Origin: Variovorax paradoxus | Lineage (GTDB): Bacteria; Pseudomonadota; Gammaproteobacteria; Burkholderiales; Burkholderiaceae_C | Length of the DNA: 64,000 bases | Direction: 5' to 3' | Assembly (NCBI RefSeq): GCF_009498455.1 | Contig: NZ_CP045644.1 | Location: 3,475,001-3,539,000, forward strand | In this document: piece by piece, positions 35,533 to 44,342 of the stretch | Position numbering within the stretch: the first letter of the stretch is position 1 | Layout: each line of letters opens with the position of its first letter | Position numbers and translations under genes: made by a program | Notes under the pieces: generated by a model | The model's database searches: none | Seen by the model: only the letters and a program-made list of their open reading frames with translations | What the model was told of the DNA's origin: nothing

Positions 35533-36174
35533 TCAGGCGCGGACGAGGCCGGCCCAGGCGGCCACGAAGCGCTGCGCGTCTTCGCGCACGGCGGCGGCGC
35601 TCTTGCCGGGCTTGTAGAGCGACGAGCCGATGCCGAAGCCGGCCGCACCGGCTGCGCGCCACGTGTCCATGTTGTCCGGCGAAATGCCGCCCACGGGCAT
35701 CACGGGCGTGCCGGCCGGCAGCACCGCGAGCAGGGCCTTCACGACAGCGGGCGAGGCCAGCTCGGCCGGGAACAGCTTGAGGCCCGTGGCACCTGCCGCG
35801 AGCGCGCCGAAGGCCTCGGTCGGCGTCATCACGCCGGGCAGGCAGACCATGCCCAGGCGCGCGGCCTCGCGGATCACGTCAGCGTTGAAGTTGGGCGAAA
35901 CGATCAGCTCGCCGCCGGCCGCATGCACCTCGCGCACCTGCTTCGCGTCGAGCACCGTGCCCGCGCCGACCAGTGCAGTCGGAAAGCGCTGGCGCATCAG
36001 CGCGATGCTCTCCAGCGGCTGCGGCGAATTGAGCGGCACTTCGAGCAGCCGGAAGCCGGGCTCGACGATGGCATCGCCCACATCGGCGGCTTCGGCGGGC
36101 GAGAGGCCGCGCAGGATGGCCACGAGCGGCAGGGCCTGCATCGCGGCGTTGAATTTGTCGAGAGGTGTGGTCAT
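35533..36174 (-). CDS. dgoA: 2-dehydro-3-deoxy-6-phosphogalactonate aldolase
   Basis: 213 residues, KDPG-aldolase fold. Glu45 (RLLEVPLNSPQP) and the Schiff-base Lys133 (TGLKLFPAE) are in place. The VPLNSP and LKLFPAE segments are typical of DgoA rather than Eda (which has VTLRTP and LKFFPA). It splits 2-keto-3-deoxy-6-phosphogalactonate into pyruvate and glyceraldehyde 3-phosphate. Its start overlaps the kinase stop (ATGA at 36171-36174), so the two are translationally coupled. Confidence 0.93.
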   Translation of the reverse strand: MTTPLDKFNAAMQALPLVAILRGLSPAEAADVGDAIVEPGFRLLEVPLNSPQPLESIALMRQRFPTALVGAGTVLDAKQVREVHAAGGELIVSPNFNADVIREAARLGMVCLPGVMTPTEAFGALAAGATGLKLFPAELASPAVVKALLAVLPAGTPVMPVGGISPDNMDTWRAAGAAGFGIGSSLYKPGKSAAAVREDAQRFVAAWAGLVRA

Positions 36175-37082
36175 GCGGCGGGTGTCCGGTCGGTGTCGAG
36201 AAAGCCGGACAGCGTGTGCAGTCCGGCCCAGGTGGCTTCGGCGCCGAGCGTGCGCGTGGCAACGCCGGTGGCGCGCAGGGCCAGGGTGTAGCGCTGGGTG
36301 AGGGCGGAGGAGCCGATCAGCACGACCTCGCCGACGGCCTGAACGGATTGCGTGCGCAGTTCTTCGCCGATGAGCAGGCCCGACAGGTAGCTCGACAGCT
36401 CTTCTTTCGGCATGCGCTCGAACAGCGCGAGCGTGCGTGCGCCGAAGGCGTTGTGCAGCAGGCCGTGGCCGTTCTCGGAGCGCGTCACGCCTTCGAGGAA
36501 CGCGGCTTCGTCCAGCGGTGCGGCCGCATCGAGCGTGCGCGCGAGGATCGAGTGCTGGCTCAGCAGCGCGTAGAACTCGCCGGTCATGTAGGTGCGAAAG
36601 CCGGCGACGCGGCCCTTCTTGACCGTCGCCCACTTGTTGTGGGTGCCGGGCAGCACGAAGACACCGTCGTCCAGGCCGGTGATCGTCATGGCGCCGAGGA
36701 TCTGCACCTCTTCGCCGCGCATCACGTCGGGCACGCCGGCGTGTTCGTCGCTGAGGCCCGGAACGATCGCGATGCGTGCGCCGGGGATGGCATTGATGTC
36801 GATGATCTTGCGGCCCACTTCGACGCGGCCTGCGGGGCAGGGGCAGTAGGGCGCTTCGACCCAGCCTTGCTTGCTGCCGGCCATGCCGGAGATGAGGCAG
36901 CGCGTGTCTTCCAGACGCATCCAGTCGCCGAACAGCGACGCGAACACGGCAGGGAAGCCGCCTTCGGGCACGGTGAGGATGCCGCGGGCATCGCTGCGTT
37001 CTTCGATGACGTGTCCACTCGGGTCGAGCAATGCACCGCGTAGCGAGCTTGTGCCCCAGTCGATGGCGATGAGTCTTGTCAT
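36171..37082 (-). CDS. dgoK: 2-dehydro-3-deoxygalactonokinase
   Basis: 303 residues. It begins with the family's MTRLIAIDWGTSSLRG and has CLISGMAGSKQGW, PGLSDEHAGVPDVMRGEE, LPGTHNKWATVKKG and YMTGEFYALLSQHSIL, all diagnostic for DgoK. It phosphorylates 2-keto-3-deoxygalactonate to the DgoA substrate. The start at 37082 is clear; the upstream open frame is inside a palindromic repeat element. Together with DgoA and one of the dehydratases it completes a galactonate-type pathway. Confidence 0.93.
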   Translation of the reverse strand: MTRLIAIDWGTSSLRGALLDPSGHVIEERSDARGILTVPEGGFPAVFASLFGDWMRLEDTRCLISGMAGSKQGWVEAPYCPCPAGRVEVGRKIIDINAIPGARIAIVPGLSDEHAGVPDVMRGEEVQILGAMTITGLDDGVFVLPGTHNKWATVKKGRVAGFRTYMTGEFYALLSQHSILARTLDAAAPLDEAAFLEGVTRSENGHGLLHNAFGARTLALFERMPKEELSSYLSGLLIGEELRTQSVQAVGEVVLIGSSALTQRYTLALRATGVATRTLGAEATWAGLHTLSGFLDTDRTPAA

Positions 37083-37132
37083 GTCTGCGTCTTTGAGCGT
37101 TGGTTCGGGGCGCGTGCCCAGGCCACCGGGTA

Positions 37133-37328
37133 CTTCCCTCCGCGAATGTCCCCCGCTTCGCTCCTCCTTGATTTCGCTGCGGGAAGCACCCAGTGTCCTG
37201 GGCACACCGAGCGCTGTCGTGGTGCTGGCCGATCAACGACCGCGCTGATGACGCTCACGGCGATGGGGTGCCTTGCGCAGCGAAATCAAGGAGGAGGGCG
37301 AAGCCCGGGGGACATTCGCGGAGCAAGG
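37133..37328. repeat. Long imperfect inverted repeat element (MITE- or REP-like)
   Basis: The left arm (37133-37190) and right arm (37267-37328) are reverse complements over about 58-62 bases with a few mismatches and indels. Both contain GCGAATGTCCCCC, then CTCCTCCTTGATTTCGCTGC (right arm as complement). A spacer of about 76 bases separates them. It encodes nothing convincing and sits between dgoK and the dehydratase gene, both on the minus strand; its RNA would fold into one long hairpin. Confidence 0.75.
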
Positions 37329-37365
37329 TTCCCCGTCGGCGGGAGCGTCGCCCCGAACATCCAGA

Positions 37366-39105
37366 TCAGTGATTGTCTCGCGGCACAAAAGCCCCGCGAC
37401 GCCCGCGCAGAAAGTCCAGGTCCGCGCCCTGGTCGGCCTGCAGCACCGTGTCGACATAGAGCTTCCAGTACCCCGAGTCGAGCGGTGCCTTGGGCGCCAC
37501 CCACTTCGCGCGGCGCTTCGCCAGCTCTTCGTCGCTCACATGCAGGTGCAGCTTGCGGTTCGGCACGTCGAGCTCGACGATGTCGCCGTCCTGCACCAGC
37601 GCCAGCGGGCCGCCCGCAGCCGCTTCGGGCGCGGTGTGCAGAACGACGGTGCCGTAGGCTGTGCCGCTCATGCGTGCGTCGCTGATGCGGACCATGTCGG
37701 TGATGCCCTTGCGCAGCACCTTCGGCGGCAGCGGCATGTTGCCCGCCTCGGCCATGCCGGGGTAGCCCTTGGGGCCGCAGTTCTTGAGCACCATGATGCA
37801 GTGCTCGTCGATGTCCAGGTTCTCGTCGTCGATGCGCTTGTGCAGGTCGTCTGCGCTTTCGAACACCACCGCGCGGCCCTTGTGCACGAGCAACTCGGGC
37901 GTGGCCGCACTGGGCTTGATGATGGCGCCGTTGGGCGCGAGGTTGCCGCGCAGCACGCAGATGCCGGCCTTGTCCTTGAAGGGCTCGGCCTGGGTGCGGA
38001 TGACCTGCGGGTTGTAGTTCTCTGCGTCCTTCACGTTCTCCCACACGCTCTGGCCGGTGACGGTGAGGATGTCCTTGTGCAGGTGGTCGGCGATTTCCTT
38101 GATGACCACCGGCAGGCCGCCCGCGTAGCAGAAGTCTTCCATCAGGAACTGGCCCGAGGGCTGCAGGTTCACGAGGCAGGGCAGGTCGGCGGCGAGGCGG
38201 TCGAAGTCGTCGAGCGTGAGCTCGACACCCATGCGGCCCGCAATGGCCAGCAGGTGGATCACGAAGTTGGTCGAGCCGCCGATGGCCGCGTTGACCTTAA
38301 TCGCGTTCTCGATCGCCTGGCGCGTGAGGATCTTCGACATGTTCATGTCTTCATGCACCATGTCGACGATGCGCCGGCCGGCCTGGCGTGCCAGCACGTT
38401 GCGGCGGCCGTCGACGGCAGGGTAGGCCGCATTGCCCGGCAGGCCGATGCCCAGCGACTCGACCATGCTGGCCATGGTGCTGGCGGTACCCATCGTCATG
38501 CAATGGCCGTGGCTGCGGTGCATGCAGCTCTCGGCCTCGAAAAAATCTTGCAGCTTGAGCGTGCCGGCGCGCACCTGCTCGCTCATCTGCCATACGCCGG
38601 TGCCCGAGCCCAGCTCTTGTCCGCGCCACTTGCCCGAAAGCATCGGGCCGCCCGACACGCCGATGGTCGGCAGGTCGACGCTGGCCGCGCCCATCATCAG
38701 CGCGGGCGTGGTCTTGTCGCAACCCATGAGCAGCACCACGCCGTCGAGCGGGTTGCCGCGAATGCTCTCTTCGACGTCCATGCTCGCGAGGTTGCGGTAC
38801 AGCATGGCGGTGGGGCGCAGGAGCGTCTCGCCGAGCGACATCACGGGGAACTCGAGCGGGAAGCCACCCGCTTCGTACACGCCGATCTTCACCTGCTCGG
38901 CGAGCGTGCGGAAGTGCGAGTTGCAGGGCGTGAGTTCGCTGAAGGTGTTGCAGATGCCGATGACCGGGCGACCGTCGAACTGGTCGTGCGGCACGCCCTT
39001 GCCTTTCATCCAGCTGCGGTAGATGAAACCGTCGCGGTCATGGCGACCGAACCACTGCTGGCTGCGCAGTTCGCTGGCGGGCTTTTTCTTCGGGGCGTTG
39101 CTCAT
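37366..39105 (-). CDS. IlvD/Edd-family sugar-acid dehydratase (L-arabinonate dehydratase-like)
   Basis: 579 residues. The N-terminus SELRSQQWFGRHDRDGF is characteristic of L-arabinonate/sugar-acid dehydratases. The three cysteines for a [2Fe-2S] cluster are Cys61 (TPCNSH), Cys129 (GCDKTTP) and Cys202 (HCMTMG), with Lys131 as the likely carbamylated magnesium ligand. It dehydrates an aldonic acid (arabinonate, fuconate or galactonate type) to its 2-keto-3-deoxy acid. It is divergent from the GntR regulator. Why the block has two dehydratase types is discussed in the findings. Confidence 0.88.
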   Translation of the reverse strand: MSNAPKKKPASELRSQQWFGRHDRDGFIYRSWMKGKGVPHDQFDGRPVIGICNTFSELTPCNSHFRTLAEQVKIGVYEAGGFPLEFPVMSLGETLLRPTAMLYRNLASMDVEESIRGNPLDGVVLLMGCDKTTPALMMGAASVDLPTIGVSGGPMLSGKWRGQELGSGTGVWQMSEQVRAGTLKLQDFFEAESCMHRSHGHCMTMGTASTMASMVESLGIGLPGNAAYPAVDGRRNVLARQAGRRIVDMVHEDMNMSKILTRQAIENAIKVNAAIGGSTNFVIHLLAIAGRMGVELTLDDFDRLAADLPCLVNLQPSGQFLMEDFCYAGGLPVVIKEIADHLHKDILTVTGQSVWENVKDAENYNPQVIRTQAEPFKDKAGICVLRGNLAPNGAIIKPSAATPELLVHKGRAVVFESADDLHKRIDDENLDIDEHCIMVLKNCGPKGYPGMAEAGNMPLPPKVLRKGITDMVRISDARMSGTAYGTVVLHTAPEAAAGGPLALVQDGDIVELDVPNRKLHLHVSDEELAKRRAKWVAPKAPLDSGYWKLYVDTVLQADQGADLDFLRGRRGAFVPRDNH

Positions 39106-39178
39106 GGGATGTGTCTCTTCGTCGTTGATCTGGAGCCGAAATCCTCAGGGTTTTTCCTGCCGGACGACCCTTTCAATC

Positions 39179-39188
39179 ATCATATGAT
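39179..39188. promoter_or_regulatory. Possible GntR operator
   Basis: ATCATATGAT is a perfect ten-base palindrome, extended by TCA/TAA flanks, in the 214-base region between the divergent dehydratase and GntR genes. FadR-type regulators bind similar short palindromes. It is AT-rich against its surroundings, which supports a regulatory role. Confidence 0.45.
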
Positions 39189-39319
39189 AAGCGTGACGAG
39201 CTGTCGCGCATTCAGGGTTTTCGAGTGGCCGGCACAGGCAAGGCAACCTGAAACCGGCCTCGACACGTGCAGGAAAACGAAGCACCGGACACCACCAGAA
39301 ACCACCCACACAGGCCCGC

Positions 39320-40069
39320 ATGATCAAGAACGTCCACGGCAACACGGTCGATCGCATCGGCAGCGACATCGTCGCGGGCCGCTATGCGCCCGGCGCGTCG
39401 ATTCCGCCGGAGCCGCTCTTGTGCGAAGAGCTCGGCGTGAGCCGGACCGTGGTGCGCGAATCGATCAAGTCGCTGATCGCCAAGGGTCTCGTGACCAGCG
39501 GCCCGAAGGTGGGCACGCGCGTGCAGCCGCCCGACCAGTGGAACTGGTTCGATGCCGACGTCATCGTGTGGCAGACGGAGGCGGGCCTGTCGGCCGAGTT
39601 CCTGCGCGACCTGCAGGACCTGCGCCGCGTGGTCGAGCCCGCGGCGGTGGCGCTGGCCGCCCAGCGCGCTACCACCGAAGACATCGCCGGCATGGAAGAC
39701 GCCTATGCGGGCATGAAGCGCGCCATCGAGTTCGGCGGCGACTACATCACGCCCGACCTGCGCTTTCACCAGGGCCTCATCCGCTCCAGCCACAACCGCA
39801 TGCTGGTGCAGATGAGCCGTGCGCTGGGCGCGCTGCTGCGCACCAGCTTCGAGATATCGACCTCCCGCAAGAACGGGCCCGCGAGTTCGCTGCCGTTGCA
39901 CCGCGCGGTGCTCGACGCCGTGATCGCGCGCGATCCGCCGGCTGCCGAGAAGGCGGTGCGGGTGCTCATCGACGGCGCGCGCCTCGACATCGAGACCGTG
40001 CTGGCCTCGCGCAAGAAGCTGCCGCGCATCAGCCGGCCGGCGACGCAGCTGAAGGCCTTCCCGCTCTAG
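39320..40069 (+). CDS. FadR/GntR-family transcriptional regulator
   Basis: 249 residues. The winged helix-turn-helix (IVAGRYAPGASIPPEPLLCE, ELGVSRTVVRESIKSLIAKG) is followed by an all-helical FCD ligand domain with the metal-site residues spread over DLRRVVEPAAVALAA, DLRFHQGLIRSSHN and LHRAVLDAV. This is the DgoR/UxuR-like layout, so a sugar acid or its keto-deoxy form is the likely ligand. It probably controls both the dehydratase-dgoK-dgoA side and the TRAP side. Confidence 0.92.
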   Translation: MIKNVHGNTVDRIGSDIVAGRYAPGASIPPEPLLCEELGVSRTVVRESIKSLIAKGLVTSGPKVGTRVQPPDQWNWFDADVIVWQTEAGLSAEFLRDLQDLRRVVEPAAVALAAQRATTEDIAGMEDAYAGMKRAIEFGGDYITPDLRFHQGLIRSSHNRMLVQMSRALGALLRTSFEISTSRKNGPASSLPLHRAVLDAVIARDPPAAEKAVRVLIDGARLDIETVLASRKKLPRISRPATQLKAFPL

Positions 40070-40125
40070 GCGCGGCGCGGTCGCGCAGACATCCCATAAC
40101 AACACTGGAAAGTCAGGAGACGCAG

Positions 40126-40677
40126 ATGCTGATGCAAAGGGCAATCGACGGATTTTTTCGACTGCTGGAGTTCCTTGTCGTCGTGTGCATGGTGGCGATG
40201 GTCGTCATGGTGTTCGGCAACGTGGTGCTGCGCTACGGTTTCAATTCGGGCATTTCGGTGTCCGACGAGATGTCGCGCTACTGCTTCATCTGGCTCACCT
40301 ACATCGGCGCCATGGTGGCGATGCGCGACGGCGCGCACCTGGGCGTCGACACGCTCATCAAGCACCTGCCGCTCATGGGCAAGAAGGTCTGCTTCTTCCT
40401 GAGCCAGTCGCTCATGCTGTTCTGCAACGTGCTCTTCTTCATGGGCACCTACGAGATGCACGAGCTGCAGGTGACCAACATCTCGCCCGTGGTCGGCATC
40501 TCGATGATCTGGATCTACGGCATCGGCTATGTGGTGTCGGTGGTGATGGCCGTCTTCAACATCGACAAGCTCTGGCGATTGTTCCGGGGCAGGGTGCCCG
40601 ACCAGGAACTGATCCAGGTCATGGAATCCGAAGAGCAGGTGCTCGACGCCGCCGCACACGGGAAGGTGGCGCAATGA
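40126..40677 (+). CDS. TRAP transporter small permease (DctQ type), second copy
   Basis: 183 residues, four helices. LVVVCMVAMVVMVFGNVVLR and SVSDEMSRYCFIWLTYIGAM match the DctQ family and align with the first copy at 15056-15580. Unlike the first, it carries a longer acidic C-terminal tail (QVMESEEQVLDAAAHG). AGGAGA lies at 40115-40120. Its stop overlaps the large-subunit start (ATGA, 40674-40677). It lies 56 bases after the GntR gene. Confidence 0.92.
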   Translation: MLMQRAIDGFFRLLEFLVVVCMVAMVVMVFGNVVLRYGFNSGISVSDEMSRYCFIWLTYIGAMVAMRDGAHLGVDTLIKHLPLMGKKVCFFLSQSLMLFCNVLFFMGTYEMHELQVTNISPVVGISMIWIYGIGYVVSVVMAVFNIDKLWRLFRGRVPDQELIQVMESEEQVLDAAAHGKVAQ

Positions 40678-41975
40678 CCGTCACGATCTTCATCGTCTCG
40701 CTGCTCGGCGCCATGGCACTGGGCATTCCGATCTCGTACTCGCTGCTGGTGTGCGGCGTCTCGCTGATGGGCTGGCTGGCCTACACCGGTGGCCTGCCGG
40801 CCTTCGACAGCCAGATCATTGCGCAGCGCTTTGTCGACGGCGCCGACAACTTCCCGCTGCTCGCGGTGCCGTTCTTCCTGCTGGCCGGCGAGTTCATGAA
40901 TGCGGGCGGGCTCAGCCGGCGCATCGTGAACCTGGCGATGGCCTGGGTCGGCCACTACCGCGGCGGCATGGGCTACGTGGCGGTGCTGGCCGCGATCATC
41001 ATGGCTTCGCTGTCGGGCTCGGCCGTGGCCGATACGGCTGCGCTGGCCGCGCTCCTCATCCCGATGATGAAGGCCGCCGGCTACCGCATGAACCGGTCGG
41101 CCGGCCTCATCGCCGCGGGCGGCATCATCGCGCCGGTGATCCCGCCGTCGATCGGGCTCATCGTGTTCGGCGTGGCGGGCAACGTGTCGATCACCAAGCT
41201 GTTCCTCGCAGGCATCGTGCCCGGCATCCTCATGGGGCTGGCGGTGGGCGTGGCCTGGTGGATCGTGGCCCGGAAGGACAAAGTGAAGTCCTCGCCGCGC
41301 GTGCCCTGGGGCGAGCGACTGAAGGTCACGGCGCAGGGCAGCCTGGCGCTGGCGCTGCCGGTCATCATCATCGGCGGCATGAAGTTCGGCGTCTTCACGC
41401 CGACCGAAGCCGCCGTGGTCGCGGCCGTCTATTCGCTCGTGGTGGGCCTCTTCATCTACGGCGAGCTCAAGGTCAAAGATCTGTACCGCCTCACGCTCGC
41501 GGCGGGCAAGACCACCGCGGTGGTGATGTTCCTCGTGGCGGCCGCGATGGTGAGTGCGTGGCTGATCACGGTGGCCAATATCCCGACCGAAGTGGTGGCG
41601 CTGCTCGAGCCCTTCCTGGACAACAAGATCCTGCTGATGTTCATGATGATGGTGCTGATCGTCATCGTGGGCACCGCGCTCGACTTCACGCCCACCGTGC
41701 TCATCCTCACGCCGGTGCTGATGCCCGTGGTGCTCAAGGCCGGCATCGACCCGGTGTACTTCGGCGTGCTGTTCATCATGAACAACGCCATCGGCCTGAT
41801 CACGCCGCCCGTGGGCACGGTGCTCAACGTGGTGAGCGGCGTGGCGCGCATCTCGATGGACGATGCCTTCAAGGGCGTGATGCCCTTCTTCATCGCCCAC
41901 CTCGTCGTGCTGTTCGCGCTGGTGTTCTTCCCGCAGCTCGTGACCGTTCCGCTCCAGTGGTGGATGGGGCGCTAG
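40674..41975 (+). CDS. TRAP transporter large permease (DctM type), second copy
   Basis: 433 residues, about 12 helices. Family segments: GADNFPLLAVPFFLLAGEFM, SGSAVADTAALAALLIPMMK, GGIIAPVIPPSIGLIVFG, FTPTEAAVVAAVYSL and GLITPPVGTVLNVV. It differs from the first copy mainly in the periplasm-facing loops, where substrate choice may lie. Coupled to the small subunit by a four-base overlap. It forms the sodium-driven channel for the second sugar acid. Confidence 0.95.
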   Translation: MTVTIFIVSLLGAMALGIPISYSLLVCGVSLMGWLAYTGGLPAFDSQIIAQRFVDGADNFPLLAVPFFLLAGEFMNAGGLSRRIVNLAMAWVGHYRGGMGYVAVLAAIIMASLSGSAVADTAALAALLIPMMKAAGYRMNRSAGLIAAGGIIAPVIPPSIGLIVFGVAGNVSITKLFLAGIVPGILMGLAVGVAWWIVARKDKVKSSPRVPWGERLKVTAQGSLALALPVIIIGGMKFGVFTPTEAAVVAAVYSLVVGLFIYGELKVKDLYRLTLAAGKTTAVVMFLVAAAMVSAWLITVANIPTEVVALLEPFLDNKILLMFMMMVLIVIVGTALDFTPTVLILTPVLMPVVLKAGIDPVYFGVLFIMNNAIGLITPPVGTVLNVVSGVARISMDDAFKGVMPFFIAHLVVLFALVFFPQLVTVPLQWWMGR

Positions 41976-42030
41976 TTTTTTCCTGTCAGTCAGTTCGTTC
42001 AACCAACCCCTCGAATCGAAGGAGACAAGC

Positions 42031-43041
42031 ATGTTGTTTCGCAGAACCCTGATGACCGCCGCCCTCGTGGCCGGCGGCCTGCTGGCATCGACCGGCGCCC
42101 TCGCGCAATTTGCCGAACGCACGATCAAGTTCACCAACGGCGTGAACGAAGACCACCCCGTGGGCGTGGGCGTGAAGAAGATGCAGGAAGTGCTCGCTGC
42201 CAAGACCGGCGGCAAGATGAAGATCACGGCCTTCTGGGGCGGCGCCGCGGGCGGCGACCTGCCGGCCACGCAGGCGCTGCGCGCCGGCACGCAGGAGATG
42301 GTGTGCACCTCGAGCTCGCCGCTGGTGGGCATCGTGAAGGAGCTCGGCGCGTTCGACCTGCCGTTCCTGTTCGCCAACGAGAAGGAGGCCGACGCGGTGC
42401 TCGACGGTCCCGCGGGCGAGTACTTCAACAAGAAGCTCGAGGCCGCCGGCCTCGTGAACCTGGCCTACTGGGAGAACGGCTTCCGCAACCTCACCAACAG
42501 CAAGAAGCCCGTCACCAAGGCCGAAGACTTCGAAGGCGTGAAGCTGCGCGTGATGCAGAACAACATCTTCCTGGACTCGTTCAAGACCCTGGGCGCCAAC
42601 GCCGTGCCCATGGCGTTCGGCGAGGTGTTCACCGCGCTCGAGACCCGCACCATCGACGGCCAGGAGAACCCCTTCGTGACCATCGAGACCTCCAAGTTCA
42701 GCGAGGTCCAGAAGTACCTGAGCGTGACGCGCCACGCCTACACGCCGTTCCTCATCCTCTACAGCAAGAAGCTGTGGGACCAACTCAACCCGCAGGAGCA
42801 AGCCGTGCTGCGCGAGGCCGCGAAGGAAGGCCAGAAGGTCCAGCGCGAGGCCAACCGCGCGCTCAACGAGAAGTCGCTGGCCAGCCTGCGCAAGACGATG
42901 ACGGTGAACGAGGTTTCGGCGGCCGAGCAGAAGCGCATGCTGGAGAAGGTGAAGCCCGTGTACGACAAGAACGTGCCAACCATCGGCTCGGAAGCCGTGG
43001 GCGTGGTGACCGACGCGCTGAAGAAGGCGCGCGGGGGCTGA
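42031..43041 (+). CDS. TRAP transporter solute-binding protein (DctP type), second copy
   Basis: 336 residues. The signal peptide ends ALAQ (about residue 26). The ligand-gripping segment LRVMQNNIFLDSFKTLGAN and ALETRTIDGQENPF match the first DctP nearly residue for residue, while the front half (GGAAGGDLPATQALRAG) differs. It probably binds an aldonate delivered to the dehydratases next door. GGAGA is at 42021-42025. A terminator hairpin follows 35 bases after the stop. Confidence 0.93.
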   Translation: MLFRRTLMTAALVAGGLLASTGALAQFAERTIKFTNGVNEDHPVGVGVKKMQEVLAAKTGGKMKITAFWGGAAGGDLPATQALRAGTQEMVCTSSSPLVGIVKELGAFDLPFLFANEKEADAVLDGPAGEYFNKKLEAAGLVNLAYWENGFRNLTNSKKPVTKAEDFEGVKLRVMQNNIFLDSFKTLGANAVPMAFGEVFTALETRTIDGQENPFVTIETSKFSEVQKYLSVTRHAYTPFLILYSKKLWDQLNPQEQAVLREAAKEGQKVQREANRALNEKSLASLRKTMTVNEVSAAEQKRMLEKVKPVYDKNVPTIGSEAVGVVTDALKKARGG

Positions 43042-43076
43042 TCGAGGCTTTCAGCCATGCGCTGAATGTGTGCAAG

Positions 43077-43113
43077 AGCCGCGCGGCATCCGCCGCTGCG
43101 GCTTTTTCTTTTT
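43077..43113 (+). terminator. Intrinsic terminator between dctP and the enolase-family gene
   Basis: AGCCGCGCGGC (43077-43087) pairs with GCCGCTGCGGCT (43092-43103) over an ATCC loop, with one bulged base, and is followed by TTTTTCTTTTTT-type tract to about 43113. It ends 14 bases before the next start codon, so the dehydratase gene depends on read-through or on a promoter hidden in this stretch. Confidence 0.75.
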
Positions 43114-43127
43114 GCGGAACCCTTTTC

Positions 43128-44330
43128 ATGAAAATCACGCAGCTCGAAACCATCCGCCTCGGCGAGTTTCCCAACATCCTGTGGGTGCGCCTGCACACCG
43201 ACGAGGGCCTGGTCGGCCTCGGCGAAACCTTTATGGGCGCCGAAGCGGTCGAGGCCTACCTGCACGAGTGGGCGGCGCTCAAGCTGCTCGGCACCGACCC
43301 ACTGCAGATCGAGGCGCGCAACCGCGACATCACGGGCTACCTCGGGTGGCGCGGGTCGGGTGTGGAAACGCGCGGCAATTCGGCCGTCGACATCGCGCTG
43401 TGGGACCTCTTCGGCAAGGCGGCCAACATGCCGGTGCACACGGCGCTGGGCGGCAAGAGCCGCGATGCGATCCGGATCTACAACACCTGCGCGGGCTACC
43501 AGTACATCCGCAGCGCCACCAACCAGACGAGCGCGAACTGGGGCCTGGCGGCGAACAACAACGGTCCGTACGAAGACCTGCAGGGCTTCCTGCACCATGC
43601 CGACGAACTGGCCGAGTCGCTGCTGTCCGAAGGCATCACGGCCATGAAGATCTGGCCCTTCGATCCGGCGGCGGAAAAAAGCCACGGGCAGTACATCAGC
43701 AACGCCGACCTCGACACCGCGCTCGAGCCCTTTCGCAAGATCCGCAAGGCGGTGGGCGGCAAGATGGACATCATGGTCGAGTTCCACAGCCTGTGGCGGC
43801 TGCCGATGGCACAGAAGATCGCGCGCGCGCTGCAGGAGTTCGACACCTTCTGGCACGAAGACGCCATCCGCATGGACAGCCTCGATCTGCTCAAGCAGTA
43901 CGCCAAGGACTGCCAGGCGCTCGTCTGCGCCAGCGAAACGCTGAGCTACAAGTGGGGCTTCAAGGACTACCTGCAGACCGGCGTGGCCGGGGTCGCGATG
44001 CTCGACCTGAGCTGGTGCGGCGGCCTCACCGAGGCGCGCAAGATCGCCGCCATGGCCGATGCCTGGCAACTGCCCGTGGCACCGCACGACTGCACCGGGC
44101 CGGTGGTCTGGGCCGCGTCCACGCACCTGAGCCTGCATGCGCCCAATGCGCTCATCCAGGAGAGCGTGCGTGCCTTCTTCACCGGCTGGTACAAGGAACT
44201 CGTTACCGAGCTGCCGAAGGTCGAGAACGGGATGATCAGCCTCAACGACAAGCCCGGCCTCGGTCTGGAGCTGCTGCCCGACCTGCACAAGCGCGCCGAC
44301 GCGATCGTGCGGGTGTCGAAAGCGGCGTAG
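43128..44330 (+). CDS. Enolase-superfamily sugar-acid dehydratase (mandelate racemase/muconate lactonizing group)
   Basis: 400 residues. Metal ligands Glu218 (VEFHS), Glu244 (WHEDAI) and Glu270 (ASET) are in order; His320 (APHDCTGP) with Asp293 (LDLS) forms the general-base dyad, and Lys174 (AMKIWPF) lies on the other side. This is the layout of acid-sugar dehydratases such as galactonate, rhamnonate or mannonate dehydratase. Given the neighbouring DgoK and DgoA, D-galactonate dehydration is plausible but unproven. No good ribosome site is seen. Confidence 0.85.
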   Translation: MKITQLETIRLGEFPNILWVRLHTDEGLVGLGETFMGAEAVEAYLHEWAALKLLGTDPLQIEARNRDITGYLGWRGSGVETRGNSAVDIALWDLFGKAANMPVHTALGGKSRDAIRIYNTCAGYQYIRSATNQTSANWGLAANNNGPYEDLQGFLHHADELAESLLSEGITAMKIWPFDPAAEKSHGQYISNADLDTALEPFRKIRKAVGGKMDIMVEFHSLWRLPMAQKIARALQEFDTFWHEDAIRMDSLDLLKQYAKDCQALVCASETLSYKWGFKDYLQTGVAGVAMLDLSWCGGLTEARKIAAMADAWQLPVAPHDCTGPVVWAASTHLSLHAPNALIQESVRAFFTGWYKELVTELPKVENGMISLNDKPGLGLELLPDLHKRADAIVRVSKAA

Positions 44331-44342
44331 CGACTTCGTTCG

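Noticed and set aside
37273..40125. A plus-strand open frame of about 950 codons before the second dctQ
   Set aside because: It runs antisense to the IlvD-type dehydratase and through the GntR gene out of frame. Only the end beyond 40126 is a real gene.
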